Source of the DNA: Phlebopus portentosus
Taxonomy: Eukaryota > Basidiomycota > Agaricomycetes > Boletales > Boletinellaceae
Direction: 5' to 3'
Length of the DNA: 64,000 nt
NCBI GenBank assembly: GCA_037892935.1
Contig: JAYXKI010000018.1
Coordinates: 62,001-126,000 of the forward strand
Shown: positions 47,817-58,230 of the stretch, piece by piece
Layout: every line of letters starts with the position of its first letter
Position numbering within the stretch: position 1 is the stretch's first letter
Notes under the pieces: model-generated
Told to the model about the DNA's origin: nothing
The model's database searches: none
The model's input: the letters and a program-made list of their open reading frames with translations, nothing else
Position numbers and translations under genes: made by a program

Positions 47817-48217
47817 TGTAAGGACTCGAACATTTTCCTTTTCTTTTCTGACGTCACCATTTATTTTAATATTCTTTTTCTTTTCTTTTATTTTTCTTAT
47901 GCGCTTATTCATCCTTTTGCCGGAACATTCCACAATGTTCTATCACGCTTACTAATTATCCCATTCCTTGTCATGTGACTTCCCATTAGGGTAGACCTTT
48001 CCCACGCCCAAAGTCTATATAAGTAGATAGTTTGACTCTTTCGTTCCTTGTCTTTTTATTCTACTTACCTTCACTGCGACCTAGCGTTCGACGGTCTGGA
48101 CTTAAGCCTCGTCTTAGCTGTCTTGACCTGAGCGACGTGTTTGGGATTATCTCATTCACGCTTGTTTGTTGTTGTGTTGGCCTGCCTCGACTCAGTCCTT
48201 GAGCTGTCCGCCTAACA
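47817..48217 (+). repeat. 3' LTR of copy C (401 bp)
   Basis: Differs from the 5' LTR by a C to T in tcttt[c/t]tatt and a CpG C to T in gag[ccg/ctg]. Followed by CTGGA. Confidence 0.95.
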
Positions 48218-51200
48218 CTGGAGCCTTCCTCGATGTAGACGTGAGTCGAGTATTTCTTCAACCTCGTACTCTTCTTGTTCGTCAATGATCACTGGTGGGG
48301 GTGGAGGCGGCTTCTTTTGTGATTCGAAAGACGGTTGAACGGCCGGTTTGAGCAGGATCTCGTTAAAGACGGGATGAACGTGTTTCCATGTCTTCGGGAT
48401 CTTTAGCTTATATGCGCTCGCGCCCACCCTTTCCATAACCTCGAATGGGCCAAACCATTTGTCATCCATCTTCTTCGTCGGTCGGATTGTCTTTATGTTT
48501 CGACCATCTAAGAAGACCTTTTGTCCCATCTCATAGACTATCGATTTCCCGGCGTGACGATCGTAAAAGCGCTTCATGTCTTCATTGGCCTGAGTCAGAT
48601 TGGCCTGAGCGAGTTCGTGTATTCCCTTGACATGTTTGGCAAACTCTTCTGCCGATAGATTGGACGAAGTCGTTCCAACGCCCGTGAAGTCTGAAGGGTG
48701 TTGTCCCGTGTTGACGAAGAAGGGTGATAGTTTGGTCGCCGAATGTTCACGATTGTTGTGCGCAAACTCTGCGAGAGCTAGCCAGTCCGCCCAGTCCGAT
48801 TGTCGATGGTTGACGTATAGTCGAAGGTACTGTTCGAGTTCTTGATTAACTCGTTCTGTCTGTCCGTCCGTTTGAGGGTGGTACGCCGTTGACGGATTGC
48901 CTTCGATGTGAAGGAGTTTGTACAACTCCCTCATCATCTTTGCATCAAACTGTACTCCTCGGTCGTGGATGATCTTTCGAGGTAAGCCGTGCAACCGGAA
49001 GACATGGTCCCTGTAAATTCTGGCCATTCCTTCTGCCGTCAATTTTGTCGTCGTTGGTATCGCATGGATTTGTTTGCTAAAGCGATCGACTACCACACAA
49101 ATCGCATTGAATCCATTTGACTCCGGCAACTCTCCGATCAGGTCGACCGTGACAACTTGCCAGGGCGCCTCTGGTACCTCGTTAGGGTGCAAAACCTTTG
49201 CCCTTGTCGTTCTGAGGGCCTTCATTCACTGACAACGATCGCATCCTCGCACATATTTTCTGACGTCGACGTACATGTTAGGCCACCAGAAACTCCTGTT
49301 CGCTAGCGCAACGGTTTTGTTCGCTCCTGGGTGGCCTGCCAATGTCGAGTCGTGACACTCCCTCATCACTTCCTCCCTCACACTCGTCGGTATGAAAACG
49401 TTTTGAAACTTCTTCGTCTTCGTCATCGAGAGCTTAACCGTCACCTCCTTTTTCCACAACCCATCTACGAGCACTAAGTTCGTCGGTCTCTCTTCCTCGT
49501 TCACCTCTGCTTGTGCCTTTCAAATATTTTCAATCAGCACATCCCTTGACGTCTCCACCATTCCTCTGACCAGCCATTCATCTCTAATGAACGTGACGTC
49601 TTCATTATCCCGTTCGCCCTTGTTGTAGTCTGCTCGTCGCGACAATATGTCTGCCTTGCCTAGTGTCTTCCCTGGCTTGTGCACCAGCGTGAAGTCAAAC
49701 TCGGCTAAATCGAGCCGCCAACGAGCTTGTCGACGATTCAGCTTCTGAGGAGATCGGAAGTATGTCAGGTTCGCGTGATCAGTCCATACTTCAAAGGGTT
49801 TCTTGGCTCCTTGAAGGTACTGTCGCCATTCCTTGAGGGCTTGTACGATTGCGAGCATCTCTTTGTCATAGATCTCGTAATTCTGTTCAGCCTCCAAGAA
49901 GGTCGACGATCGATATATCACTTTCCACTTGTTGTCTTGTTTCTGAAGGAGTACTCCTCCAGACGCAAAGTCCGACGCATCTGCTTCGACCCGGAAAGGA
50001 CCCTCCTCGTTCAGGATGGCTAGAACCGGGGGACTACTCAACCGACCCTTCAACTCTTCGAAAGCTCGTTGTTCCTCCTCTCCCCACTTCCATTCCACCT
50101 TACCCGTCAGCGTCGTCAGGGGTTTAACGACAGAGCTATAGTCCTTTACGAATCGTCGCAACCAATTCCCTAGTCCCAGGAATTGTTGCAGTTCGTGAAC
50201 GTTTCGCGGGATTGGCCACTCCTGAACCGCTGTTGTCTTTTTCGGGTCCATTCGAACCTCGCCATTACCGATGATGTGTCCGAGATATTTAACTGTATCA
50301 ACCTCGAACTCACATTTCTGTGGCTTCAGGAAAAGTCCATTTTTACGCAGGATCTCAAAGACTCGTTTGGTGCGTTGGCGATGTTCTTCCAAATCGTTCG
50401 AGAAAATGAGGATGTCGTCGAGGTAAATGATGACGATACCCTCATGGATCATTTCTCGAAAGATATCGTTCATGAAACCTTGGAATGTCGCCGGCGCATT
50501 GCATAATCCGAAAAACATGACCGTTGGTTCGAATAAGCCTAAATTCGTCCTAAACGCCGCCTTCCACTCATCGCCCTCGTGAATCCGAATGTTGTAATAT
50601 CCCCAGCGAACGTCGAGCTTCGTGATGTATTTCGCATCCTTGACCTTATCGATGAGCTCATTTATCAATGGCAACGGGTATTTGTTCTTAACCGTTCCTT
50701 CGTTAAGCTTTCGATAGTCTTGGATTGCTCGTAGGCTCCCATCTTCCTTCTTAATAAAGAAGAACGGAGATGCCATCGGGGATTTCGACTGTCGGATGCG
50801 TCCTGATGCTAGGTTCTCTTCGATGAACTCCTTCATTGCCTCTTGTTCTTTCGGCGACAATGGGTAAACCTTGCAATCGCTAGGCTTAAAATCTGGCTTC
50901 AAGTCGATAGCATGGTCCCACGTTCGATGGTTTGGTAGGCGTTCAAACGATTCTTCACTAAAGACGTCTGCGTATTCTTCCAGATAAGGTGGCCACTTCG
51001 CCGCTTCCTTCATCTGCACATTCCTCACAAATTCTCCGTCTATCTCCTCACTCGGTAGTGACGACTCACATTCGTCAGGGCAACGCGTGAACTTGACTGT
51101 TCCTGACCTCCAGTCGATCTCAGGATTGTGCTTCGTCAACCAGTCATGTCCGAGGAAGATGTTGCTTGATGCTAAGGATGTCACTGCCAGTCGTATCTCC

Positions 51201-51900
51201 TCTTCGTGTTTCCCAAAGAACATTCGTACGACTACATATTCCTTGATCAATCCCGCCTCATTGCTTGTTCCGTCAGCATTGAAGACTGGTCTAGGCCGAA
51301 TGTACCTTTGGGTGGGGAAACCGTATCGTTTGACAAAGCCCTCATCGATACATGAACCCGTGCATCCCGAGTCAATTAGCGCATGAGCATCGATGAAGTT
51401 TTCCTCTTCGAGTAGAGGGTTTGACAAATCTACTTCATCATCGCCCGCTATCTTTGGATGTACGATGCTAACGAAAGCATCCAACTCCTTTCCTCCCGCC
51501 CTCCGGATGAATTGATCTGCGTCCACTATGCCCTTGCGCCATACCTCAGCCGCGCGTCTGCCAACCACATCCCATACTGCTTCAGTATCGTTCGCCTGAG
51601 CAACAACGTTCTCGCGGTAAGGTGCTTCCGCCTCAACCTCATTTTTTATAGCGGTTTGATTCCGCTCTTCCACACTAAGCTCGTTCAAATTGCCTGCTTG
51701 CGCATTCACTTTTCTAACCAACAAATCTGTGTAGACGTCAAAGTCATCGTCGTCCGCTTCAGGTTCATCAGGTATTACGTCGGTAAGGAGTTTTCGAAGG
51801 GTGAAACCGTCACTGATATTCGCATCTTGGTATTGTACAACAGGACGATTATATTTTAACGAGTCCGACGAAAAGAATCCTTTAGGTGATCGACCAGTCG
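48218..51900 (-). pseudogene. Copy D pol, main part, with stops
   Basis: Minus-strand Pol from ~51900 ([16 protein letters not shown]) to the insertion point of copy C. Protease (~51360), RT with YLDD (~50425), RNase H (~49980), integrase finger (49240-49380) and catalytic core (48860-49170). In-frame stops: TGA 49520-49522 (Arg in copy B) and TGA 49226-49228 (Arg in copy C, Trp in copy B). A 3-base in-frame deletion near 49917. Apart from these and the nested insertion the frame is continuous. Confidence 0.92.
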
Positions 51901-51909
51901 TTCCGACGT

Positions 51910-53361
51910 CTACGTCTGGTCTTCCGGAAAACCCTCACCTTCTACGAGTTCTTCCAAATCAGCGGGTACCGCTCGTACATCGACGTCGTCGACCTCTTCG
52001 AAGGAGGATTCCTTGGCTTGGCCAAGTTCCTCGAAGAGCGCCTTTCTGTCTGCTGGAACGAAGGCCGCAATGATTGCACGTATTGCTTCACGGCCTCGAG
52101 GGCATTCCCGGATGTAGTGGCCTACCTGACCACACTTATAGCAAGCGCGTGTACGGCGCGCCTGGTTCATCATCACGTCCATCGGCTGGCCTAAGCCTCC
52201 ATATGTTACTCCAGTGGCGTCACGACGATCTTGGACGGGTGGAGCAAAGGGGCGAGCTGCTTGTTGAGGTGGTGCTGGACGTTTCAATGGTTGTGGCGCT
52301 GGTTTCATCATCGTCGAGCTGATCGTCTTCCTCCGGCGTTCGGCCATCAGATCTCTGATCTGTCGCTCAACCCTGTCAACCTTGACCGCCGCCTTCTTGA
52401 ATTCTTCGTACGTCGTTGGCTCGTTGGGTAAATGCATGATACCTTCGACCACCTTCGGGTTCAGAGCCCTCTTGAGGCGACTCATCAGCCATTCGTCGTG
52501 AGCCTCCGTGGCCAGTCCAGCATCCACTCGGCAAATGTCAAACTTGTTGAAGAATTCATCTGCATTGAGATCGCCCTGATACATCGCGTCGAGTCATTCA
52601 AATGCTTTTTGAGACCGGGCCGGGTCGTCGAACGAGGTATCGAGCTTCTTTAGGAAAGCGTCCCAAGTGTCCTTGAATGCTATCTTACCATGTTCGTCGA
52701 TTGCACCACTCGTGTAGCTTTCCGCCCAGCTCGCCGCAGCACCGCTCTTCATATACGACAGAGCGAACATGATCTTTGCTTTGCTTGTCCTAAACTCCGA
52801 CTCTGATGCATAGACATACAGGCGCAGCTCTCGTTTGAAGTCGACATATCCGTGCTCGCCATCGAAATCTCGGGGCTTGGCGATATAAACCTTGTTTGAC
52901 TTTGATCCTTGGCCCGTGCCTTCTCCTGCTGCCTGGAGCGCTAGCGCGATCGCTGTAGCAAGGTCCGTTATTGACTCTTTCGACAACGACATCTCTTGCT
53001 CTTCTTCTTCGTCTTCCTCTTCTTCGTCTGTTGGTATGAGCGGAGCAGGTTCTCGTGGTTCAGTGAAAGACAATGAAGGTGCTATAGGTGGAGCTGTCGT
53101 CTGGCCTGTCGATGTTGATGGCCCTGGTAAAGGAGCCGTTGATCGCGTGGGGGTAGGGGGTGCAGGATCGTCTATGTCTCCCTCTCGCTTCGCCCGCCAA
53201 TAAAGCGACTTTCCTCCTCTGTCAGAGTACCACTTCTTCGCGTTCTCGTCCCACCAGGCAGTAAAGATTTGATCACCTGACTTGACAATGTGATGTCCTC
53301 GTGACGCGCTCCACCTACAGTTTGTCGGGAGAGCCGCCCGCTGGTCGTCAGTTAGATCCAC
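51910..53361 (-). pseudogene. Gag of copy D, one premature stop
   Basis: GTG at 53361 by alignment (DLTDDQRAALP). TGA at 52594-52596 stands for the Arg of the FERLDAMY stretch in copies B and C. Zinc knuckle at ~52105-52150. Ends TAG at 51910-51912; the GGGTTTT heptamer and hairpin are kept (51928-51934, then 51892-51921). Confidence 0.9.
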
Positions 53362-53759
53362 CTTGATAGGCCGGGGGTGGAACGGGGATCGGTACGGTGT
53401 TCGGACGGGACCGACTTCGGATGACCGGCTCGTCTTTGAAATTGATGACTAGTCGGAAGGCACCGAGGTAGATGATGAACGAGATGCTTGATGATGATTG
53501 GACTCTATGAGTCACCCACGAGAACGTCTGATGCGAGTTCCACAGAAGAGTGATTCGGAGCGCCACGATTGGAGGGTTGATTGATTGTTTTCGGGAACTA
53601 TCGGGACACGTCAAAGTCAGTCGGACCTTGACGGGCAAGATAGGGGTTGCTCGGATAAATCCGGGATGGGCGCGGTCGTTGACCGTCGATGTGTCTCCTG
53701 CGTGGAGTAGCGACAAACGAGTGGTTAAACCACGGGTTTGAGAGTAGGTCTTTCTATTA

Positions 53760-54179
53760 TGTTAGGCGGCGAGACTAACGGGTGTCGATCTCGAGGCGGC
53801 CAACACAAACAACAAACAACTGGCTAACGCGAGTCGCCGGGCTATACGCACGCTATGTCGCAGTGAAGGTAAGTAGAATTCAGCAAACTAATAATACAAG
53901 AGTAGATACCTATGTCGCAGTGAAGGTAAGTAGAATAGAAAGACAAGGAACGAAAGAGTCAAACTATCTACTTATATAGACTTTGAGCGCGGGAAAGGTC
54001 TACTCTATTAGGAAGTCACATGACAAAGAATGAGATGATTAGTGAGCGTGATAGAACATTGTGGAATGTTCCGGCAATTGGATGAGTAAGCGCATAAGAA
54101 AAAATAAAAGAAAAGGAAAAAGAATATTAAAATGAGTGATGACATAAGAAAAGAAAAGGAAAATGTTCGAGTCCTTACA
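53760..54179 (-). repeat. 5' LTR of copy D (420 bp)
   Basis: Followed on its internal side by the primer-site complement GTCTTTCTATT at 53748-53758 (plus-strand reading). Contains the 27-bp repeat pair. Confidence 0.93.
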
Positions 54180-54665
54180 GTCTCCTGCGTGGAGTAGCGA
54201 CAAACGAGTGGTTAAACCACAGGTCTGAGAGTAGGTCTTTCTATTATGTTAGGCGGCGAGACTAACGGGCGTCGATCTCGAGGCGGTCAACACAAACAAC
54301 AAACAACTGGCTAACACGAGTCGCCGGGCTATACGCACGCTATGTCGCAGTGAAGGTAAGTAGAATTCAGCAAACTAATAATACAAGAGTAGATACCTAT
54401 GTCGCAGTGAAGGTAAGTAGAATAGAAAGACAAGGAACGAAAGAGTCAAACTATCTACTTATATAGACTTTGAGTGCGGGAAAGGTCTACTCTAATAGGA
54501 AGTCACATGATAAGGAATGAGATGATTAGTGAGCGTGATAGAATGTTGTGGAATGTTCCGGTAATTGGATGAATAAGCGCATAAGAAAAATAAAAGAAAA
54601 GAAAAAAGAATATTAAAATGAATGATGACATAAGAAAAGAAAAGGAAAATGTTCGAGTCCTTACA
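54180..54665 (-). mobile_element. Extra LTR plus 67-bp leader fragment (F)
   Basis: 54247-54665 is a third LTR of the D subfamily, 419 bp; 54180-54246 is the first 67 bases of leader including the primer site, nearly identical to 53693-53759. So reading minus-strand: LTR F, leader start, then LTR of copy D. Right flank ttcag matches no other LTR flank here. Most likely the stump of an older element or product of LTR recombination. Confidence 0.85.
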
Positions 54666-54835
54666 TTCAGATTCACATAGGGTGCACCCTGACTGATCTA
54701 AACAGTCCCGACATTCAACATGACCTACCAGCATCTGCTGTTCTGATTGGGGCACTCCTAGGTCTTAGTGACTTGGTGGTGCATCTCGGCAGCGGCCCCT
54801 GCCATCGTGGCACACCTGTCATGCCTCGCCACCCA
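54666..54835 (+). other. Possible last piece of the split host gene
   Basis: If 41036 is joined directly to 54666 the codon CTT forms and the frame reads KCLQIHIGCTLTDLNSP.. to TAG at 54833-54835, 56 residues with no stop. This fits continuation of exon 5 without a retained duplication. Inference from frame only. Confidence 0.35.
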
Positions 54836-55176
54836 CTGTCTTAGTGATATATCCTATCAAGGACTCATAGTATATATAGAGAGCATGTATCTATCCTAAA
54901 AAGCAGCAGATATACACTCTAAGATGCAGCTACTAAAACCCAACCACAAGTAGGGATCCCCCTTCAAGAAGTCAGTGGGTACAGAGAACTAGATAGCCAG
55001 ATCTGGCGATTTCCTGGTCATGTGCCCCCACCAATCCCGTCCTGATGGTGGGGCCCCCCATCTTGCAGAAGTGGGCATTGTCATGATAGAATCCACCACC
55101 GAGTAACCTTACATACCTAGAAGTGCAAGAGAAGCTACTAAGCTTGCTCGCCGACCTGGACATTTCCCTTTTTGCA
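54836..55176. other. Intergenic, nothing recognised
   Basis: Short stretch with no supported gene; probably 3' UTR or flank of the split host gene. Confidence 0.4.
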
Positions 55177-55450
55177 CAGCTATCACTCTTCTAGTAATTA
55201 CTCCCAGGATCTTCAATTTCTCCCCACATCCAAGACCCCTTTCTGAGCTCCTTTGCCACCAACTGGCATTGACCATTTATGATACTTCCTTAATGCCCCA
55301 TCGCAGCTGTCACTCTTCTAGTAATTGCCCTCAGGGTTTTTGACTTTTATCTGCATCAGAATCCCCTCTTACGATTGCTCGCCGCCATCCAGTTTAGACT
55401 GTTTGTGATACTTCCCCAATGTCTCGACGCAGCTGTCACTCTTCTTATAA
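55177..55450. repeat. Diverged tandem repeat, period 126-127 bp
   Basis: The phrase CAGCTRTCACTCTTCT begins at 55177, 55304 and 55430, preceded in the last two by ATACTTCC..AATG. Units are diverged by many substitutions. Flank 55140-55176 looks like the end of an earlier unit (gcttgctcgccgac / gattgctcgccgcc). Confidence 0.6.
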
Positions 55451-55886
55451 CTGCTGCTGCCACCAGCACCAGCGCCTCCCCTCTATCTGAATCCAGTTTC
55501 TTATATCTCGCTGCCTCTGCCGCCTCAGCATTGTTTGACCACCGACACCATTTCTATTTCAAGTGGGTTTCTCCTTCACGCTACCGCACACGGCCCACTG
55601 CTCCGACCCCCTCGCTGGTTCAGTTCGATTCAGCGGTGCCTACTCATCCTTTCGGATATGGCTGAGGTTCGCATCACCGCAGTGAGTTATTCGATGGTGC
55701 GGCAGATCCGGCTGACACCTGGATCTCTGTGCATCTGAGCTGAGTGTCGCTTCTGAAAGTCTGTGGTAGTCTGCAGATCTGGTAGGACTTCCCCTTTTTC
55801 CTCTCGACACCTTTGACATTGCCTCCCTATGGTCAAATGCCACCACCACTGCCTTTGTCCCTATCTAGGAGAGTCTGATAGTCTAC
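55451..55886. other. Region between tandem repeat and copy E, nothing firm
   Basis: An open frame at 55375-55665 begins at a non-ATG codon and is Ala/Ser-rich by composition; not supported as a gene. Confidence 0.35.
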
Positions 55887-57167
55887 AATGTGCAGGTGTA
55901 TATGCGAGGGTGTAACTATTGCCAGCAAATGAAGGCTCTCAGGACAATGAGAGAAAAGGTTTTATACCCTAACTAGGTGCCAGAAGCGCTATGGCAAATT
56001 GTCATGGTTGACCTGATCAGAGAATTACCAGAGTTGAATGGGTTTAATGCAGTTTGCATTGTAGTTGATCACTTTAGTAAACAAATCTATGCAATCCCAA
56101 TGACAATGAAGTTAATAGCTGAAGGTATGGCAAGGATCTACAGGGACCATATCTTCCAGCTACATGGACTGCCTTGAAAGATCATCCATGACTGAGGAGT
56201 GCAATTCAATGCGAAAATGATGAAGGAGTTATATAAGCTCCTTCATATTGAAGACAACCTGTTGACAGCGTATCACCCACAGACAGATGGACAGATGGAG
56301 AGGGTTAACCAAGAGCTTGAACAATACCTCTGCTTGTACATCAATTATTGACAATTGGACTGGGTGGACTAGCTAGCTCTTGCAGAATTTACATACAACA
56401 ACTATGAGCATTCAGCGACGAAGCTATCCCCTTTCTTCATTAATACTGGAATGCACCCCTTGGACTTTATGGGAGTTAGAACGGCATTGTCAAATCTGTC
56501 AGCGGAAGAGTTTGCCAAACATGTCAAAGAAGTACATGAGCTCACCCAGAGTAACTTAACCCAGGCAAATGAAGACATGAAATATTTCTATGACTGTCAT
56601 GCTGGGAAATCTGTTGATTATGAGGCTGGACAAAAGGTCTTCTTAGATGGACAAAATATCAAGATGATCTGACTAACGAAGAAGATGGACAACAAGTGGT
56701 TCAGTCCCTTTGAGGTCGTAGAAAAGGTTGGTGCGAGCACGTACAGACTCGGATTACTGAAGACATGGAAGAAGGTTCACCCAGTCTTCAATGAGATCTT
56801 GCTCAAACCAGCTATCCAACTGTCCTTTGAGTCACAAAAGAAGCCACCTCCACCTCCACCTTCACCTCCACCAGTGATCATTGATGAGCAGAAAGAATAC
56901 GAGGTTGAAGAAATACTCGACTCACATCTACATCAAGGAAAGCTTCAGTTCCTAGTCAAGTAGGTTGGATACGAAGAAGCGACATGGCAGCCGGAATCCG
57001 ATGTCAAGGACAATGCATAGGAATTGATTCAGGAATTTTATCACAAACATCCTGGGGCTCCAAGAAAACTAACAATACCTCAACAAAGTCTATGAGCACT
57101 GTACAAATTCACGTCATCAGAAGGCTTATGTGGTTGGTCGGGACACCCAACCTTGAGGGGGGGGGGT
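55887..57167 (+). pseudogene. Pol C-terminal remnant of copy E
   Basis: [54 protein letters not shown], then the chromodomain YEVEEILDSHLHQGKLQFLV. Integrase Asp and Glu residues are partly still visible, but stops and missense changes throughout exclude function. An insertion of PPPSP repeats (~56850) lengthens the proline tract before the chromodomain. Confidence 0.9.
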
Positions 57168-57169
57168 GA

Positions 57170-57629
57170 TGTAAGAACTTGAACATTTTCCTTTTATTTT
57201 CTTATATTATCTTCTATTTTAATTTTCTTTTCTTTTCTTTTATTTTTTTATCAATGATTACTCATCCATTTACCGGAACCCTCCATCATTTTCCACAATG
57301 CTCACTAATCACCCCATTCCTTTATTATGTGACTTCTTGTTAGAGTAGACCTATCCCATGCTCAAAGTCTATATAAGTAGATAGTTTGACTCTTTTGTTT
57401 CCTTGTCTTTCTATTCTACTTACCTTCACTTCAACATAGGTATCTACTCTTGTATTATTAGTTTACTGAATTCTACTTACCTTCACTTTGACATAGTGTT
57501 CGATGGTCTGTACTTAAGCCTTGTCTTAGCTGCCCTGACCTGAGCGATGTATTTGGGTTTAACTCATTTACACTTATTTGTTGTTGTATTGGCCTGCCTC
57601 AACTCAGCCCCTGAGCCATCCGCCTAACA
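57170..57629 (+). repeat. 3' LTR of copy E (460 bp), mosaic
   Basis: TGTAAGAACTTGAAC..CCTAACA. Has the 27-bp repeat pair of copies A, B and D but the U5 end of copy C (GTTCGATGGTCTG..), so it is intermediate between, or ancestral to, both LTR types. Preceded by a G9 purine tract. Confidence 0.9.
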
Positions 57630-58188
57630 GTATGCACCATTCTAGATAGCATCTTCTCAGCTCACCAGTGCAAGCTGAGACCCTAGCTAATATATAAACC
57701 TAGTCTATTACATCTGAAATGAATTTACATGTATGAATCTGACCTATAAGAATTTTGTTTTCTGGTGCTTGGGAGGCTAGGAGGAAATGATAAGTTTTGA
57801 GTGATTCAGGCATGCCTCAAAGCAGTACATTCTGGTACACAATTCAACTCAAATTCAGACTGTAAATTCATAATATAATCATGTTATCATTTTGGACAGC
57901 TTTGGGGAGGTGCTGGACCAGCAGGGAGTACAGAAAAAAATGTATATGCAAAAAAGAGGTAAAAAACAATATTTTCGCTATTTTGGGGTCATGTTTTGCT
58001 CTATTTTCTCAATCTTTGTTTCTAAATGAAAGCCCTTTTGAAAATATGAATTTAGCAACTTAGATGATGTGAAACCATCGAGTTTTGGGTGAGATATGAT
58101 TTTATTTGTGTTTTGAGGCTCTTGTGACGCAAAAAGTGACGAAATCACATGATTCCCAAGAATTTTGCAATTAGCTGTAGTTGGGTAT
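57630..58188. other. Intergenic, AT-rich
   Basis: No gene recognised. Carries the AATTTTGCAATTAGCTGTA motif at 58161-58180 directly before the start of similarity with the left CACTA copy. Confidence 0.45.
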
Positions 58189-58230
58189 GTATGACTCCTT
58201 AGACCAGCCTGCTTCGATCTCATCTCACAA

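Larger units (their letters stand above)
41681..48217 (+). mobile_element. Ty3/gypsy copy C, full length, youngest insertion
   Basis: 6537 bp with 401-bp LTRs (41681-42081, 47817-48217) that differ at two positions in my reading. Target duplication CTGGA at 41676-41680 and 48218-48222. It lies inside the chromodomain coding region of copy D in opposite orientation. Gag is intact; pol has two single-base deletions. The LTR has a different U5 (GTTCGACGGTCTGGAC..) from copies A, B and D, so it is a subfamily. Confidence 0.96.
41037..54179 (-). mobile_element. Ty3/gypsy copy D, minus strand, split by nested copy C
   Basis: LTRs 41037-41457 and 53760-54179; internal parts 41458-41680 and 48218-53759 join when copy C and one CTGGA are removed, restoring the chromodomain reading through HRGK/LQFLVKW. 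Flanks are gtgtc (41032-41036) and gtctc (54180-54184), one mismatch from a 5-bp duplication. The two LTRs are more like each other than like the third LTR at 54247. Gag and pol are broken by CGA to TGA stops. Confidence 0.9.
55887..57629 (+). mobile_element. Ty3/gypsy copy E, 3' remnant, heavily C-to-T decayed
   Basis: 5'-truncated at the integrase zinc finger; retains integrase core, chromodomain and 3' LTR. Nearly every CpG of the coding sequence of copy C is TpG or CpA here, giving a series of stops (for example near 55974, 56176, 56348, 56372, 56671, 56961). The oldest copy in the window. Confidence 0.92.

Noticed and set aside
55375..55665. Open frame of 96 codons rich in Ala/Ser
   Set aside because: No ATG, overlaps the tandem repeat, composition-driven.
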